A DNA stretch of 64,000 nucleotides from Sphingomonas sp. 32-66-10 (GCA_002280565.1 NCEF01000007.1:80138-144137), one strand, 5' to 3'; counted from the first letter of the stretch, positions 56,689 through 64,000 are shown. A program made the numbers and translations. The notes: generated by a model not told the origin, from the letters alone.

Positions 56689-59355
56689 TCAGAACCCTAT
56701 GGATGTCGAAGGGCCGGATGTGAGGCGGGTGAGCGCAGCTTGATAATTGGCAATCTGGGCTTGTTCGCGCGCGGTGCTTCCGCCCCCGCGCGCGCCTTCG
56801 ACCAGTGCCTGCTTGCCGTCATCCCAGTAAAGCGAGCGATAACCGGTCTGGGCAATCGACAGCGCGGATTTCAGTTTGGCGAGCGTTGCCGTGGCCGCCT
56901 TCTGGTCGACGATCGAAAGCGCCGGATTGAGGCCCAGTCCGAAACTGCCGCCCGGACGGACCCGGGGCGCATTCTTGTCGATCGGGTCCATGCCGGAGAC
57001 GCGCGCGGCCGGCAGACCCAGCTTTTCCAGCGCATCACGGCCGTTCGGGCCGGCGATGAACTCGATGTCGATCCCCGCCTTGGGCGCCACGCGCAGCATT
57101 GCGCCATCGTCTTTCTTGGGCGTGGTCACCAGCGCTTTCGATCCGGTGATCTTGCGTACCTTGTCGGCCAGGCTGGCGAGCGTCTCTTCCTTTGCGATCG
57201 TGATCGTGCGGACCACGCCGCCGGCGACGCGCATCTGGAAGCTGTCGCCTTCGCGCAAGCTCGACCCGGTGGTCAGGCGTAGCGAGCCGTCGGGCGTCAC
57301 AACGCCGCGACCAAGGCCGAGCGCATCGACCTTGCTCGACCCGCCGTCCGACGCGGCGACGCGCACCGGCTCGGTGCGCAGGGTTGGCTGGCCAAATTGC
57401 GCGACCTTCTCGACACCGCCGCTGGCCGGATCGATCCGCGCGACGAAGCCATCGGTGGGACCGCTGCGTGTCCCGCCAAAGTCGCCCGTCGTGCGACCGC
57501 CGACATAGAGCTTGCCGTTACTGAAAGCGAGGCTGTCGACCTGCTCATTCCCGCCGGTGCCGAGATAGGTGACCGCCATGCCGGTACCGTCCGCCGCGAG
57601 CCGCGCCACGAACCCGTCACGGCCGCCGGTGATGCCGTTGACCTGGGTTCCGGGCAGCGCCGAGAGCGTGGTTCCGCCGATGGCGATCGATCCGTCGGGC
57701 GCCATGGCGATCGCGCGTGCATCGGCAGTGCCGAGGTCGATCGTATCGAGCACCGTCCCGGGGCTGGCCGGATCGAGGAAGCGCAGTTTCGACGTCGCAC
57801 CCTCCTTGGTCAGCGCGGCGAGGCGACCATCGGCGGTCATCGCCATGGCGGTGATACTTTCATCGCCCGCACCAGGCAGCTTGACCCGCTGTGTCACCGC
57901 TCCCGTGCCGCTGAGCCGGGCGACGAATGCGTCACCCCCGCCCTGCCCCGCGCGCCCGCCGACCAGAATTGCGCCATCATCGGCAATGGCGATGCTGGTT
58001 GCGCGATCCTCTCCGGCTGAGCGAATGCGGCTGGCGAACATCTCGTCGCCATTGTTGGCATAGCGGGCGACGAGCATGTCGGCGTCCGCGCTGGTCCCGT
58101 TGAAACTGCCCGACACCGTCCCGGCAACGACGATGTCGCCATTCTCGGCAACGGTGACGGCGGCACCCGACGCGCTGTCGGCGGCACCCAGCGCGCGTTG
58201 CCACACGACATTGCCGACGCTGTCCATCTTGGTGAGATAGAGGTCCTGCGTGCCCGCGGCGCGGAGCTCATCGAGATCGCCCGACGCCGTTCCGACGACA
58301 TAGGCAAAGCCATCGGCGTCGGTCGCGACCGCATCGGTGGTGGTCGCCACCGCCTTGGTCGTCAGCCGGTCCTTGGCCTCGATCGTGGTGAGCGTCTTGT
58401 TGGTCATCGCCGCTTCGGGATCGTCGATACGCAGCACCCGCGCGGCAGTCGGCGTTTCAAGGCCGGTGCGCCCGGTCGCGACGATCAGCGCGTCGGGGGC
58501 GTCGACCTGATCGATCGACACGCTCTCCAGGCCCTGGCGGTTGATGCCCATCGTCCAGCCATCTTCTTCGGTCTTTTTGGGCTCGAAATTCACTTTCCAC
58601 TTGGGCGCGGGCGTCCCGTCGCTGTTGAGCACGATGTTGCCCCCTGCATCGCGCATCGGGATATTGGCGATCGCCTGATTGACCAGGTTCGCCACGCTGT
58701 CGAGCGTCGGTGGCTCGGGCAACGAGCCAAGGTCGATCACGACCGTATCGACGCTGCTGCCGCGCTCCAGCGTGACCCGGAACCGTTCGGTGCCCGACAT
58801 TTGCGACAGCACTTCGTCGCGCTTGGCGACAACGCCTTTACCCGACACGCTGACCGTCAAGCCGCCCGTGCCCGGCGCGACGACCGTGCTCTCGGCCCGG
58901 CGCACCGGCTGCCCGAAGGACAGCTCCAGCTTGTCGGACGGCGCGGTGCCCATATAGGTCTGAAGGTCGGCGAGACCCTTGGCGAAGGTCGCGGCGAGCT
59001 GCCCGCGTTCGGTGGTCGACAGGCCGGGCTTCGCCGCCGTCGTGGCAAGGACATTGAGCCGGTCGAGCGCCTTCCACGTGGTGAACGCCGACTGCACGTC
59101 GGTCGGCAGCGCGCGCACGCCGGTCAGCGGCTTGTCGATGATGGTGGCGAGGCGGCGGATCGTGGCGATCTGGGTCGAGATCGATCCGGTGGATCCGGCC
59201 TCACGCCAGGGGGGTGTGGTTTCGGGCAGGGTGAACTGAGCCTTGGCCTCGCGCACGGCCTTGCTTTCCACCGTCAGGCCCGCGCCCGAGGTCGAATACC
59301 AGCTCGTATCGGCACCCAGCAGGGTCAGTCCCGCCAATCCCGAATTGATGTTCAT
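56689..59355 (-). CDS. large flagellar-locus protein with beta-propeller repeats flanked by flagellin-like segments
   Basis: An 888-residue protein with no Sec signal. Residues ~340-645 contain repeated units such as DGFAYVVGTASGDL, GDIVVAGTVSGSF, DGAILVGGRAGQGGGDAFVARL and GKLYVGGRTTGDFGG, like SBBP/beta-propeller repeats. Residues ~186-231 (FRVTLERGSSVDTVVIDL...SVANLVNQAI) and ~700-790 (GDSFQMRVAGGVVRTITIAKEETLASLADKVRKITGSKALVTTP, ending LEKLGLPAARVSG) resemble the IN motif of flagellin/hook-associated D2 domains. It may be exported by the flagellar system. Start at 59355 has AGGA upstream. It is cotranscribed with flgB. Confidence 0.65.
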   Translation of the reverse strand: MNINSGLAGLTLLGADTSWYSTSGAGLTVESKAVREAKAQFTLPETTPPWREAGSTGSISTQIATIRRLATIIDKPLTGVRALPTDVQSAFTTWKALDRLNVLATTAAKPGLSTTERGQLAATFAKGLADLQTYMGTAPSDKLELSFGQPVRRAESTVVAPGTGGLTVSVSGKGVVAKRDEVLSQMSGTERFRVTLERGSSVDTVVIDLGSLPEPPTLDSVANLVNQAIANIPMRDAGGNIVLNSDGTPAPKWKVNFEPKKTEEDGWTMGINRQGLESVSIDQVDAPDALIVATGRTGLETPTAARVLRIDDPEAAMTNKTLTTIEAKDRLTTKAVATTTDAVATDADGFAYVVGTASGDLDELRAAGTQDLYLTKMDSVGNVVWQRALGAADSASGAAVTVAENGDIVVAGTVSGSFNGTSADADMLVARYANNGDEMFASRIRSAGEDRATSIAIADDGAILVGGRAGQGGGDAFVARLSGTGAVTQRVKLPGAGDESITAMAMTADGRLAALTKEGATSKLRFLDPASPGTVLDTIDLGTADARAIAMAPDGSIAIGGTTLSALPGTQVNGITGGRDGFVARLAADGTGMAVTYLGTGGNEQVDSLAFSNGKLYVGGRTTGDFGGTRSGPTDGFVARIDPASGGVEKVAQFGQPTLRTEPVRVAASDGGSSKVDALGLGRGVVTPDGSLRLTTGSSLREGDSFQMRVAGGVVRTITIAKEETLASLADKVRKITGSKALVTTPKKDDGAMLRVAPKAGIDIEFIAGPNGRDALEKLGLPAARVSGMDPIDKNAPRVRPGGSFGLGLNPALSIVDQKAATATLAKLKSALSIAQTGYRSLYWDDGKQALVEGARGGGSTAREQAQIANYQAALTRLTSGPSTSIGF

Positions 59356-59371
59356 GATCCTGTCCTCACGC

Positions 59372-59402
59372 GACCGGGATCCCCCTTTCCTGTCCATAAT
59401 AG
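59372..59402. promoter_or_regulatory. divergent promoters of fliG (+) and the 888-residue gene (-)
   Basis: Plus strand: GACCG at 59372-59376, 17 bases, CCATAAT at 59394-59400. Minus strand: CTATTAT (59402-59396), preceded at 17 bases by GTCGG (59424-59420). The two -10 boxes overlap, as at fliL/flgF and at 18670. Confidence 0.55.
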
Positions 59403-59456
59403 GAGGATCGTGCGCGAAACCGACGGGTTAACCACGAATAAATGCAGGGGAACTAG

Positions 59457-60491
59457 ATGATGATGATGACTCCGGTCGCGGAACCGCCAGAATTTAAGCG
59501 GCTGAACCAGCGGGAGCGTGCTGCGGCACTGATGCTCGCGCTGGGCCAGGAGCATGGCGCCCCGATCTGGGAGCAGCTGTCGATCGACGAGGTGAAGGAG
59601 TTGTCGCAGAGCATGTCGCAGCTCGGGCGGATCCCGTCGAGCCTGATCGAATATCTGCTCAACCAGTTCCAGGTCGAAATGTCGTCGATGAGCTCGTGCC
59701 ACGGCTCTTACGAGACGACCGAGCGGCTGCTCAACAGCGTGTTGGACGCCGACCGCGTCAAGGAGATCATGGAGGATATCCGCGGTCCGTCGGGCCGGAC
59801 GATGTGGGACAAGCTGTCCAACGTCAACGAAGGCGTGCTCGCCGGCTATCTGCGCAACGAATATCCCCAGACAATTGCCGTGATCCTGTCCAAGCTCAGG
59901 TCCGACCATGCCGCACGCGTGCTCGGCGCGCTGCCCCGCGACATTGCGGTCGATGTGGTACAGCGGATGCTGCGGATGGAAACCGTGCAGAAAGAGGTGC
60001 TGGCACAGGTCGAAGCGACGCTGAGAACCGAGTTCATGGCCAATTTCGCCCGCGCCCAGCGCCGCGATCCACACGAGGCGATGGCCGAAATCTTCAACGC
60101 GATGGACCGCTCGACCGAGGAAAGCATGCTGTCCGCGCTCGACTCCCGCTCGCCCGATGCCGCCGACCGCATCCGCTCACTCATGTTCACCTTCGAGGAT
60201 CTGGGCGGCCTGCTGCCGGCATCGATCGCGGTCATCGTCCGTCAGGCCGACAAACGCCAGATGGCGCTGGCGCTGAAGGGCGCGCCGGAGAATATCCGCT
60301 CGCTGTTCTTCTCCACGATGACCGAACGCTCGGCCAAGCTGCTGCGCGAGGATATGGCGTCGATGGGCCCGGTCCGCGCCCGCGATTGCGAAGAGGCGCA
60401 GTCCGCACTCGTCCGCCTTGCCAAGAACCTCGCCGATATGGGGGAGATCGTGCTGGTCGATCCCAAGAGCGACGAAACGATGATCATCTAG
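59457..60491 (+). CDS. fliG: flagellar motor switch protein FliG
   Basis: Rotor protein that contacts the stator. The 344-residue product has all three domains: N-terminal RERAAALMLALGQEHGAPIWEQLSIDEVKELSQSM (MS-ring binding), middle EYPQTIAVILSKLRSDHAARVLGALP with an EHPQ-like motif, and C-terminal LMFTFEDLGGLLPASIAVIVRQADKRQMALALKGAPENIRSLFFSTMTERSAKLLREDM with the charged torque helix. Four Met codons open the frame; 59457 is the first. Confidence 0.95.
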   Translation: MMMMTPVAEPPEFKRLNQRERAAALMLALGQEHGAPIWEQLSIDEVKELSQSMSQLGRIPSSLIEYLLNQFQVEMSSMSSCHGSYETTERLLNSVLDADRVKEIMEDIRGPSGRTMWDKLSNVNEGVLAGYLRNEYPQTIAVILSKLRSDHAARVLGALPRDIAVDVVQRMLRMETVQKEVLAQVEATLRTEFMANFARAQRRDPHEAMAEIFNAMDRSTEESMLSALDSRSPDAADRIRSLMFTFEDLGGLLPASIAVIVRQADKRQMALALKGAPENIRSLFFSTMTERSAKLLREDMASMGPVRARDCEEAQSALVRLAKNLADMGEIVLVDPKSDETMII

Positions 60492-60501
60492 GGGACGGCA
60501 C

Positions 60502-61182
60502 ATGGACCTATCGTTCAGCACCAAGCCGTTCGGCTTTGACCGCGTATTCACTGCGCGCGAAGCGAACCGCACCGTCGACCATGAGGATACGATCTCGCTC
60601 GTCATCAAGGTCGAGGCCCTCGAGGATGAATTGGCGCACCTGCGCAAGATGCAGAATGAGGAGTTGGCCCGCGCCCGCGCCGATGCGTTTCAGGCCGGGC
60701 TCGATGCGGCCCGGTCGGATCGCGACAATGCCCTGCTCGCGGCCATGGATGCGCTCCACGCCGGGGTCGAGGGCATGGTCGAGGAGCGCGCAGATTTCCG
60801 CGCCGACACGGCCCGCGAAGCGGCCGAGCTGGTGCTCGCGGTAGCGCAGCATCTTGCCGGCCATCCGCTGCTCGCTTCTCCTGCCCAAGCGATCGACGAT
60901 GCGATCGGGCGGGCACTGGCGCAGGTGGCGCGCGGCACCGAACTGGTGGTGCGCGTCCACCCCGATATGGCCGAACAGATCGAGGAACGCATCGCCGCGC
61001 GCCAGGCCAATGACCGCCGCCGCCTGAACCTGCATGTCACCCATGACCCCTCACTGGCCAGCGGCGACGCGCGGATCGAATGGGACGAAGGCGGCCTGAC
61101 ACTTGACCGCGCCATGCGCGAGGATGCGGTGCTGCGCGAACTCAACAATCTTTTTCCGGTTGGCGACGGTCCGGCTGACTGA
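60502..61182 (+). CDS. fliH: flagellar export protein FliH (FlbE-like)
   Basis: Stator-like regulator of FliI, 226 residues. The N-terminal part and a coiled coil (IKVEALEDELAHLRKMQNEELARARADAFQAGLDAARSD) are followed by a FliH/V-ATPase E-like C-terminal domain (LVLAVAQHLAGHPLLASPAQAIDDAIGRALAQVARGTELVVRVHPDMAEQIEERIAARQ...GDARIEWDEGGLTLDR). The fliG-fliH-fliF-fliN-flbD set resembles the Caulobacter fliF cluster with fliF moved. Ten bases after fliG. Confidence 0.85.
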   Translation: MDLSFSTKPFGFDRVFTAREANRTVDHEDTISLVIKVEALEDELAHLRKMQNEELARARADAFQAGLDAARSDRDNALLAAMDALHAGVEGMVEERADFRADTAREAAELVLAVAQHLAGHPLLASPAQAIDDAIGRALAQVARGTELVVRVHPDMAEQIEERIAARQANDRRRLNLHVTHDPSLASGDARIEWDEGGLTLDRAMREDAVLRELNNLFPVGDGPAD

Positions 61183-61241
61183 TCCTCTATCAATAGCGTG
61201 TCGGACGGCTCGGCTCCCCTGCCCGGCCGCCGCCGCAATCG

Positions 61242-61277
61242 GCGCCCCCGGACTTCCCCCGTCCGGGGGCGCTTTTT
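61242..61277 (+). terminator. intrinsic terminator after fliH
   Basis: GCGCCCCCGGAC and GTCCGGGGGCGC form a 12-base-pair stem with a seven-base loop, followed by TTTTT. It separates fliG-fliH from fliF-fliN-flbD. Confidence 0.92.
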
Positions 61278-61469
61278 ATTTGCGATCCAGCAGGCTCGAT
61301 CGGCGCGGCACCGCCCTCCGCAGCCTGTCCGTCGATGGGTCGCATCGCCGGAGCCTTGGGCTGCTCCGCCCGCTCCCCCACCCGGCCACCCATAGGATGC
61401 TGTCGCTGGATGTGCGCGTGTGGGAGCGGACCGGTGCCACAGAAATCCACTCGGCAATTTTTTCCCACC

Positions 61470-61502
61470 GGCAAAACCTGCCGCGCCGCCGCCATCTATA
61501 AT
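61470..61502 (+). promoter_or_regulatory. fliF promoter region: GGCA-AAACC-TGCC and CTATAAT
   Basis: The palindrome at 61470-61482 ends 13 bases before CTATAAT (61496-61502). No GACCG is found at the usual distance, as at fliL. The -10 box lies 44 bases before the proposed TTG start. A regulated early promoter with a FlbD-type site is plausible. Confidence 0.5.
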
Positions 61503-61546
61503 TGACCTGAGGAACATGCAGTTCCGGCTGGTTGATAGGGTGCCGC

Positions 61547-63163
61547 TTGGAGCAGGTTAAAGGGCTGATCGCACAATTGGGGGCCAAACGGCTCATCATC
61601 ATGGGCGGCGTCGCGGCATTGATCATGGCGGCGCTGGCGATGGTCGCGCTGCGTGGTGAGAACACCACGATGGGCTTCCTCTACACCGACCTCGATCCGT
61701 CGGCGGCGGCTGCGATCTCCGAAAAGCTCAAGTCGCAGAACGTGCCGTTCGAATTGTCCGCCGACGGCACCGCCGTCATGGCTCCGGTCGACAAGCTGGC
61801 TGAGCTGCGCATGGCGATGGCCGGCGAGAAGCTGGGCGGCAAGATCGGCTATGACGTGCTCGACGAGGAACAGCCCTTCGGCGTGTCCGCCAGCCGCGCC
61901 AAGATGAACGAAACCCGCGCGATCGAAGGCGAACTGGTCCGATCGATCCAGAGCCTCGACGCCGTATCGGGCGCGCGCGTGCACATCGTGATGCCCGAAC
62001 GCGCGATGTTCGCCGCCGAAGCACGCCCCGCCACCGCATCGGTTACCGTCAAGACCAAGGGTCGCCTGCCCGCCGAAACGATCCAGGCAATCCGCTACCT
62101 CGTCTCCTCCGCAGTGCCTGAGCTCTCGCCGGAATCGGTGTCGATCGTCGACCAGTCGGGCGCGCTGCTCGCCCGGGCCGGCGAACAGGGCGCGGCAGGC
62201 GGTGGCAGCATCGACGAACGCCAGTCGCAGATCGAAGCAAAGATGCGCGAGGAGATTGTCGCGCTGCTCGAACCGATTGTCGGCCAGGGCAAGGTCCGCG
62301 CCGAAGTGGCGGCGCAGATCGACCGCGATGCGACGCGCGAGGAATCGAACGTCTACGACCCCGACAAGCAGGTCATTGCGCGCCAGGTGACGGTCGAAAG
62401 CGACGACCAGACCAACGAGAATAGCGGCGAACAGGCCGCGACCGTCGGCAATCAGCTGCCCGAAGCGCAGCAGCAGCCGGTCGGGGCCAATGGCGGCGAC
62501 ACGCGGCAACAGGCGCGCAAGGAAACGTCGGAAGACGTGACCTATGCCAACAGCGCGACCCGCAGCGTCGTGACGCGCGAACCCGGCAAGCTTACGCGGC
62601 TGTCGGTCGCGGTCACGGTCGATGGCGGCGCTCAGGGCCTGCCCGAAGCGCGCAAGCAACAGCTGACCCGGCTGGTCGAGAATGCAGTCGGCATCGATAC
62701 CGAGCGCGGCGACAGTGTGGTGGTCGAAAGCCTCGCCTTTGCCACGCCGGCCGAACCCGCCGACGCGCAGGCCGCCTGGTACAGCTTCTTCACCTCAGAT
62801 CAGGTGGTCGGGCTGCTCAAGATCCTGCTGGTCGGTGTCATCGGCCTGATCGTGCTGCGCATGCTCCGCTCGCGCGCCAACAAGGAGACCGAGGGCGAAG
62901 TTGGTCCACCGATGCTGCCCAGCGATCAGAATGCCGACATGCTGGCGATCGCGCAGCAGGCCGCCGAGGGCGACCCGGAGGCGCTCAAGCAACTGGAATC
63001 GATGCAGGGCAATCGTCCCGACGTCCCCCTGCTCGACCATGATGTCCAGCTCAACAATGTCGATGGCCAGATTAAGGCGTCGCACCTGCGCAAGATCGGC
63101 GACATGGTCGCCGCCAATACGCCGGAGGCGACCGCCGTGATCCGCCAATGGATGAACGCATGA
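61547..63163 (+). CDS. fliF: flagellar MS-ring protein FliF
   Basis: MS-ring subunit, 538 residues. TM1 (RLIIMGGVAALIMAALAMVALRG), the ring-building motifs FLYTDLDPSAAAAISEKLKSQNVPFEL, EGELVRSIQSLDAVSGARVHIVMPERAMF, and ERSQIEAKMREEIVALLEPIVGQGKVRAEVAAQIDRDATREESNVYDPDKQVI are present. TM2 (VVGLLKILLVGVIGLIVLRML) and the C-terminal FliG-binding region (LRKIGDMVAANTPEATAVIRQWMN) complete it. No ATG fits; TTG at 61547 has AGGG six bases upstream, TTG at 61532 is an alternative. Confidence 0.94.
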   Translation: MEQVKGLIAQLGAKRLIIMGGVAALIMAALAMVALRGENTTMGFLYTDLDPSAAAAISEKLKSQNVPFELSADGTAVMAPVDKLAELRMAMAGEKLGGKIGYDVLDEEQPFGVSASRAKMNETRAIEGELVRSIQSLDAVSGARVHIVMPERAMFAAEARPATASVTVKTKGRLPAETIQAIRYLVSSAVPELSPESVSIVDQSGALLARAGEQGAAGGGSIDERQSQIEAKMREEIVALLEPIVGQGKVRAEVAAQIDRDATREESNVYDPDKQVIARQVTVESDDQTNENSGEQAATVGNQLPEAQQQPVGANGGDTRQQARKETSEDVTYANSATRSVVTREPGKLTRLSVAVTVDGGAQGLPEARKQQLTRLVENAVGIDTERGDSVVVESLAFATPAEPADAQAAWYSFFTSDQVVGLLKILLVGVIGLIVLRMLRSRANKETEGEVGPPMLPSDQNADMLAIAQQAAEGDPEALKQLESMQGNRPDVPLLDHDVQLNNVDGQIKASHLRKIGDMVAANTPEATAVIRQWMNA

Positions 63164-63174
63164 TGGAGACTCCA

Positions 63175-63534
63175 ATGTCCGAACCCGGCGAACCGATCGA
63201 GGGCCACGAGAGCGGCGCGATGATCGAGAGCGACGCCCCGCCGTCGTTCGAGGAATTCGCCACCGACGGCCCCGCCGCCGATACCGGCCCCGCCGGGTCG
63301 CTGTCCGCGGTCAGCGAGGTGCCGGTCCGCGTCCAGGCGGTGCTCGGCCGCGCGCGCGTGCCGGTTGGCGAGCTGATCCGGATGAAGTCGGGCATGGTGC
63401 TCGAACTCGATCGCCGCGTCGGTGAGCCGGTCGATGTCTATGTCAACAACCGGCTGGTGGCGCGCGGCGAAGTGATGCTGGTCGACCATGCGCTTGGCGT
63501 CACGCTCACCGAAATCGTTCGTCAGGAAGGCTGA
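63175..63534 (+). CDS. fliN: flagellar motor switch protein FliN (long form)
   Basis: A 119-residue FliN with an acidic N-terminal extension (residues 1-45) and a SpoA core: VPVRVQAVLGRARVPVGELIRMKSGMVLELDRRVGEPVDVYVNNRLVARGEVMLVDHALGVTLTEIV. ATG at 63175 has GGAG six bases upstream; ATGs at 63160 and 63163 overlap the fliF stop. This copy lies in the fliF-fliN-flbD order known from Caulobacter, so it is probably the main C-ring FliN, with 48825 as paralogue. Confidence 0.93.
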   Translation: MSEPGEPIEGHESGAMIESDAPPSFEEFATDGPAADTGPAGSLSAVSEVPVRVQAVLGRARVPVGELIRMKSGMVLELDRRVGEPVDVYVNNRLVARGEVMLVDHALGVTLTEIVRQEG

Positions 63535-63536
63535 AC

Positions 63537-64000
63537 ATGCAGCTTCGCCTGATGATCGTCGGCGCCAGCAGCGGCCCTTTCGGTGAGGCTGCGCGCATGG
63601 CACAGAGCCTGGGCGCCGAGGTGATGATCGCCGAAACCCCGTCCGACGCGCTCGAGCATCTGCGTGAGCGCGGCGCGGGGCTGGTGATGATCGATGTCGA
63701 CAGCGACGTTCCCGGCTTCATGCGTGCGCTGATTGCCGAACGCTTTGCGGTTCCGGTACTCGCCTGTGGCATCGATGCCCCCGCCCAGCGCGCCGTGGCC
63801 GCGATCCGCGCCGGCGCGCGCGATTACATCCCCCTGCCCCCCGATCGCGAGCTGATCGCAGCTGCGATCGCGCAGATGGCGCAGGCCGATTTCGCACCGA
63901 TGGTGGGTGAGGATCCCGCTTGGCTGCGCGCGCTGGACTTTGCCCGGGCAATGGCCCCGGCACACGCCCCGATCCTGATCAGCGGCGAGCGTGGCACCGG
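63537..64000 (+). CDS. flbD: sigma-54-type transcriptional regulator FlbD, N-terminal part
   Basis: The frame runs off the right edge after 154 residues. It has the degenerate receiver of FlbD (LRLMIVGASSGPFGEAARMAQSLGAEVMIAETPSDALEHLRERGAGLVMIDVD, then VPVLACGIDAPAQRAVAAIRAGARDYIPLPPDRELIAAAI) and enters the AAA+ domain at ILISGERGTG, the Walker A motif. FlbD activates late and represses early flagellar genes at palindromic sites and is controlled by FliX (52561). No sigma-54 -24/-12 promoter was seen in the window. Confidence 0.9.
   Translation, partial: MQLRLMIVGASSGPFGEAARMAQSLGAEVMIAETPSDALEHLRERGAGLVMIDVDSDVPGFMRALIAERFAVPVLACGIDAPAQRAVAAIRAGARDYIPLPPDRELIAAAIAQMAQADFAPMVGEDPAWLRALDFARAMAPAHAPILISGERGT

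Larger units (their letters stand above)
61183..61546. other. 364-base intergenic region: terminator, two GGCAA elements and fliF promoter
   Basis: No gene is supported here. It holds the terminator at 61242-61277, CGGCAATTTTTTCC at 61452-61465, the GGCA-N5-TGCC palindrome at 61470-61482 and CTATAAT at 61496-61502. Bases 61280-61450 show nothing recognisable. Confidence 0.7.

Noticed and set aside
58198-59460. Plus-strand frame of 420 codons opposite the 888-residue gene
   Set aside because: Shadow frame; it would overlap the fliG promoter and start, and has no ribosome binding site.
14841-61482. Sigma-54 (-24/-12) promoters expected from the presence of FlbD
   Set aside because: I looked for TGGCAC-N5-TTGC upstream of each flagellar unit. 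Near matches at fliL and fliF have the GG and GC pairs two or more bases too close. Late sigma-54 genes may lie outside the window.
61190-61495. Minus-strand frame of 101 codons in the fliH-fliF gap
   Set aside because: It runs across the terminator and the fliF control region, has no ribosome binding site and a Pro/Arg/Gly-biased translation.
1-64000. tRNA, rRNA, CRISPR arrays, insertion sequences, integrase or prophage genes
   Set aside because: None was seen on either strand by reading; no tandem spacer-repeat pattern, transposase motif or tRNA-like cloverleaf was noticed.

Overview
This is a high-GC bacterial window that looks like an alphaproteobacterium of the order Sphingomonadales (Sphingomonas or a close relative). 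That placement rests on the alphaproteobacterial flagellar regulators FlbT, FlaF, FliX and FlbD, on MotE and DUF6468 proteins, and on the sphingomonad-like gene content; it is an inference and no 16S gene is present. No tRNA, rRNA, CRISPR array, insertion sequence or prophage was seen.

Bases 1-6755 are ordinary chromosome: the tail of a DMT transporter, a VanZ-like protein, radA, a small secreted protein, a YfcG-like glutathione transferase, a glycosyltransferase, a palindromic intergenic repeat, a DUF2218/PadR pair with a near-perfect palindromic operator, and rarA. Bases 6765-11785 hold a small polysaccharide-degradation locus: GH105 plus a lyase-like toroid protein on the minus strand, diverging from a DUF4861 protein and a FadR-type GntR regulator.

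From about 12000 to the right edge the window is one large flagellar and chemotaxis island. In order: flgF-flgG-flgA-flgH (minus); fliL-fliM-DUF6468-motE and a GAF protein; a third FliL-like protein diverging from a small membrane protein and a repeat-rich periplasmic protein; flgE-flgK-flgL-mcp (minus); flbT-fliI-fliJ-lytic transglycosylase-like gene; a globin-coupled chemoreceptor; a sigma region-2-like protein, a hypothetical and an XRE regulator; a FixL/FixJ-like pair in which both genes have lost internal sequence; flaF (minus); motA-STAS-cheY-cheA-cheW-cheR-cheB-cheY-cheD-hypothetical-motB-fliL2-PilZ; fliN-fliO-fliP (minus); flgC-fliE-fliQ-fliR-flhB; fliX (minus); flgI (apparently broken)-flgJ-flgN-like-hypothetical-mcp; flgB and an 888-residue beta-propeller protein (minus); fliG-fliH; fliF-fliN-flbD. 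Genes for flagellin, cap (fliD), flgD, fliK and flhA are not in the window.

The main new observation is regulatory. Almost every flagellar transcription unit is preceded by GACCG, 16 or 17 bases, then CTATNAT/CTATAAG. This two-part element recurs upstream of flgF, the 73-residue gene, flgE, flbT, the globin-coupled sensor, flaF, motA, fliN, flgC, flgI and fliG. At three divergent loci one palindromic CTATAATAG-like box could serve both directions. GGCAA/TTGCC palindromes, which could be FlbD-type sites, lie at or near the promoters of fliL, fliN/flgC, flgE/flbT and fliF. A sigma-like protein with region 2 but no visible region 4 sits in the middle of the island and is a candidate partner for these promoters. 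A second small circuit is suggested by TATAGGA/TCCTATA inverted repeats in front of that sigma-like gene and of the XRE regulator.

Three genes (the FixL-like kinase, its FixJ-like partner and flgI) each look internally deleted. They should be checked against raw reads before any biological meaning is drawn.
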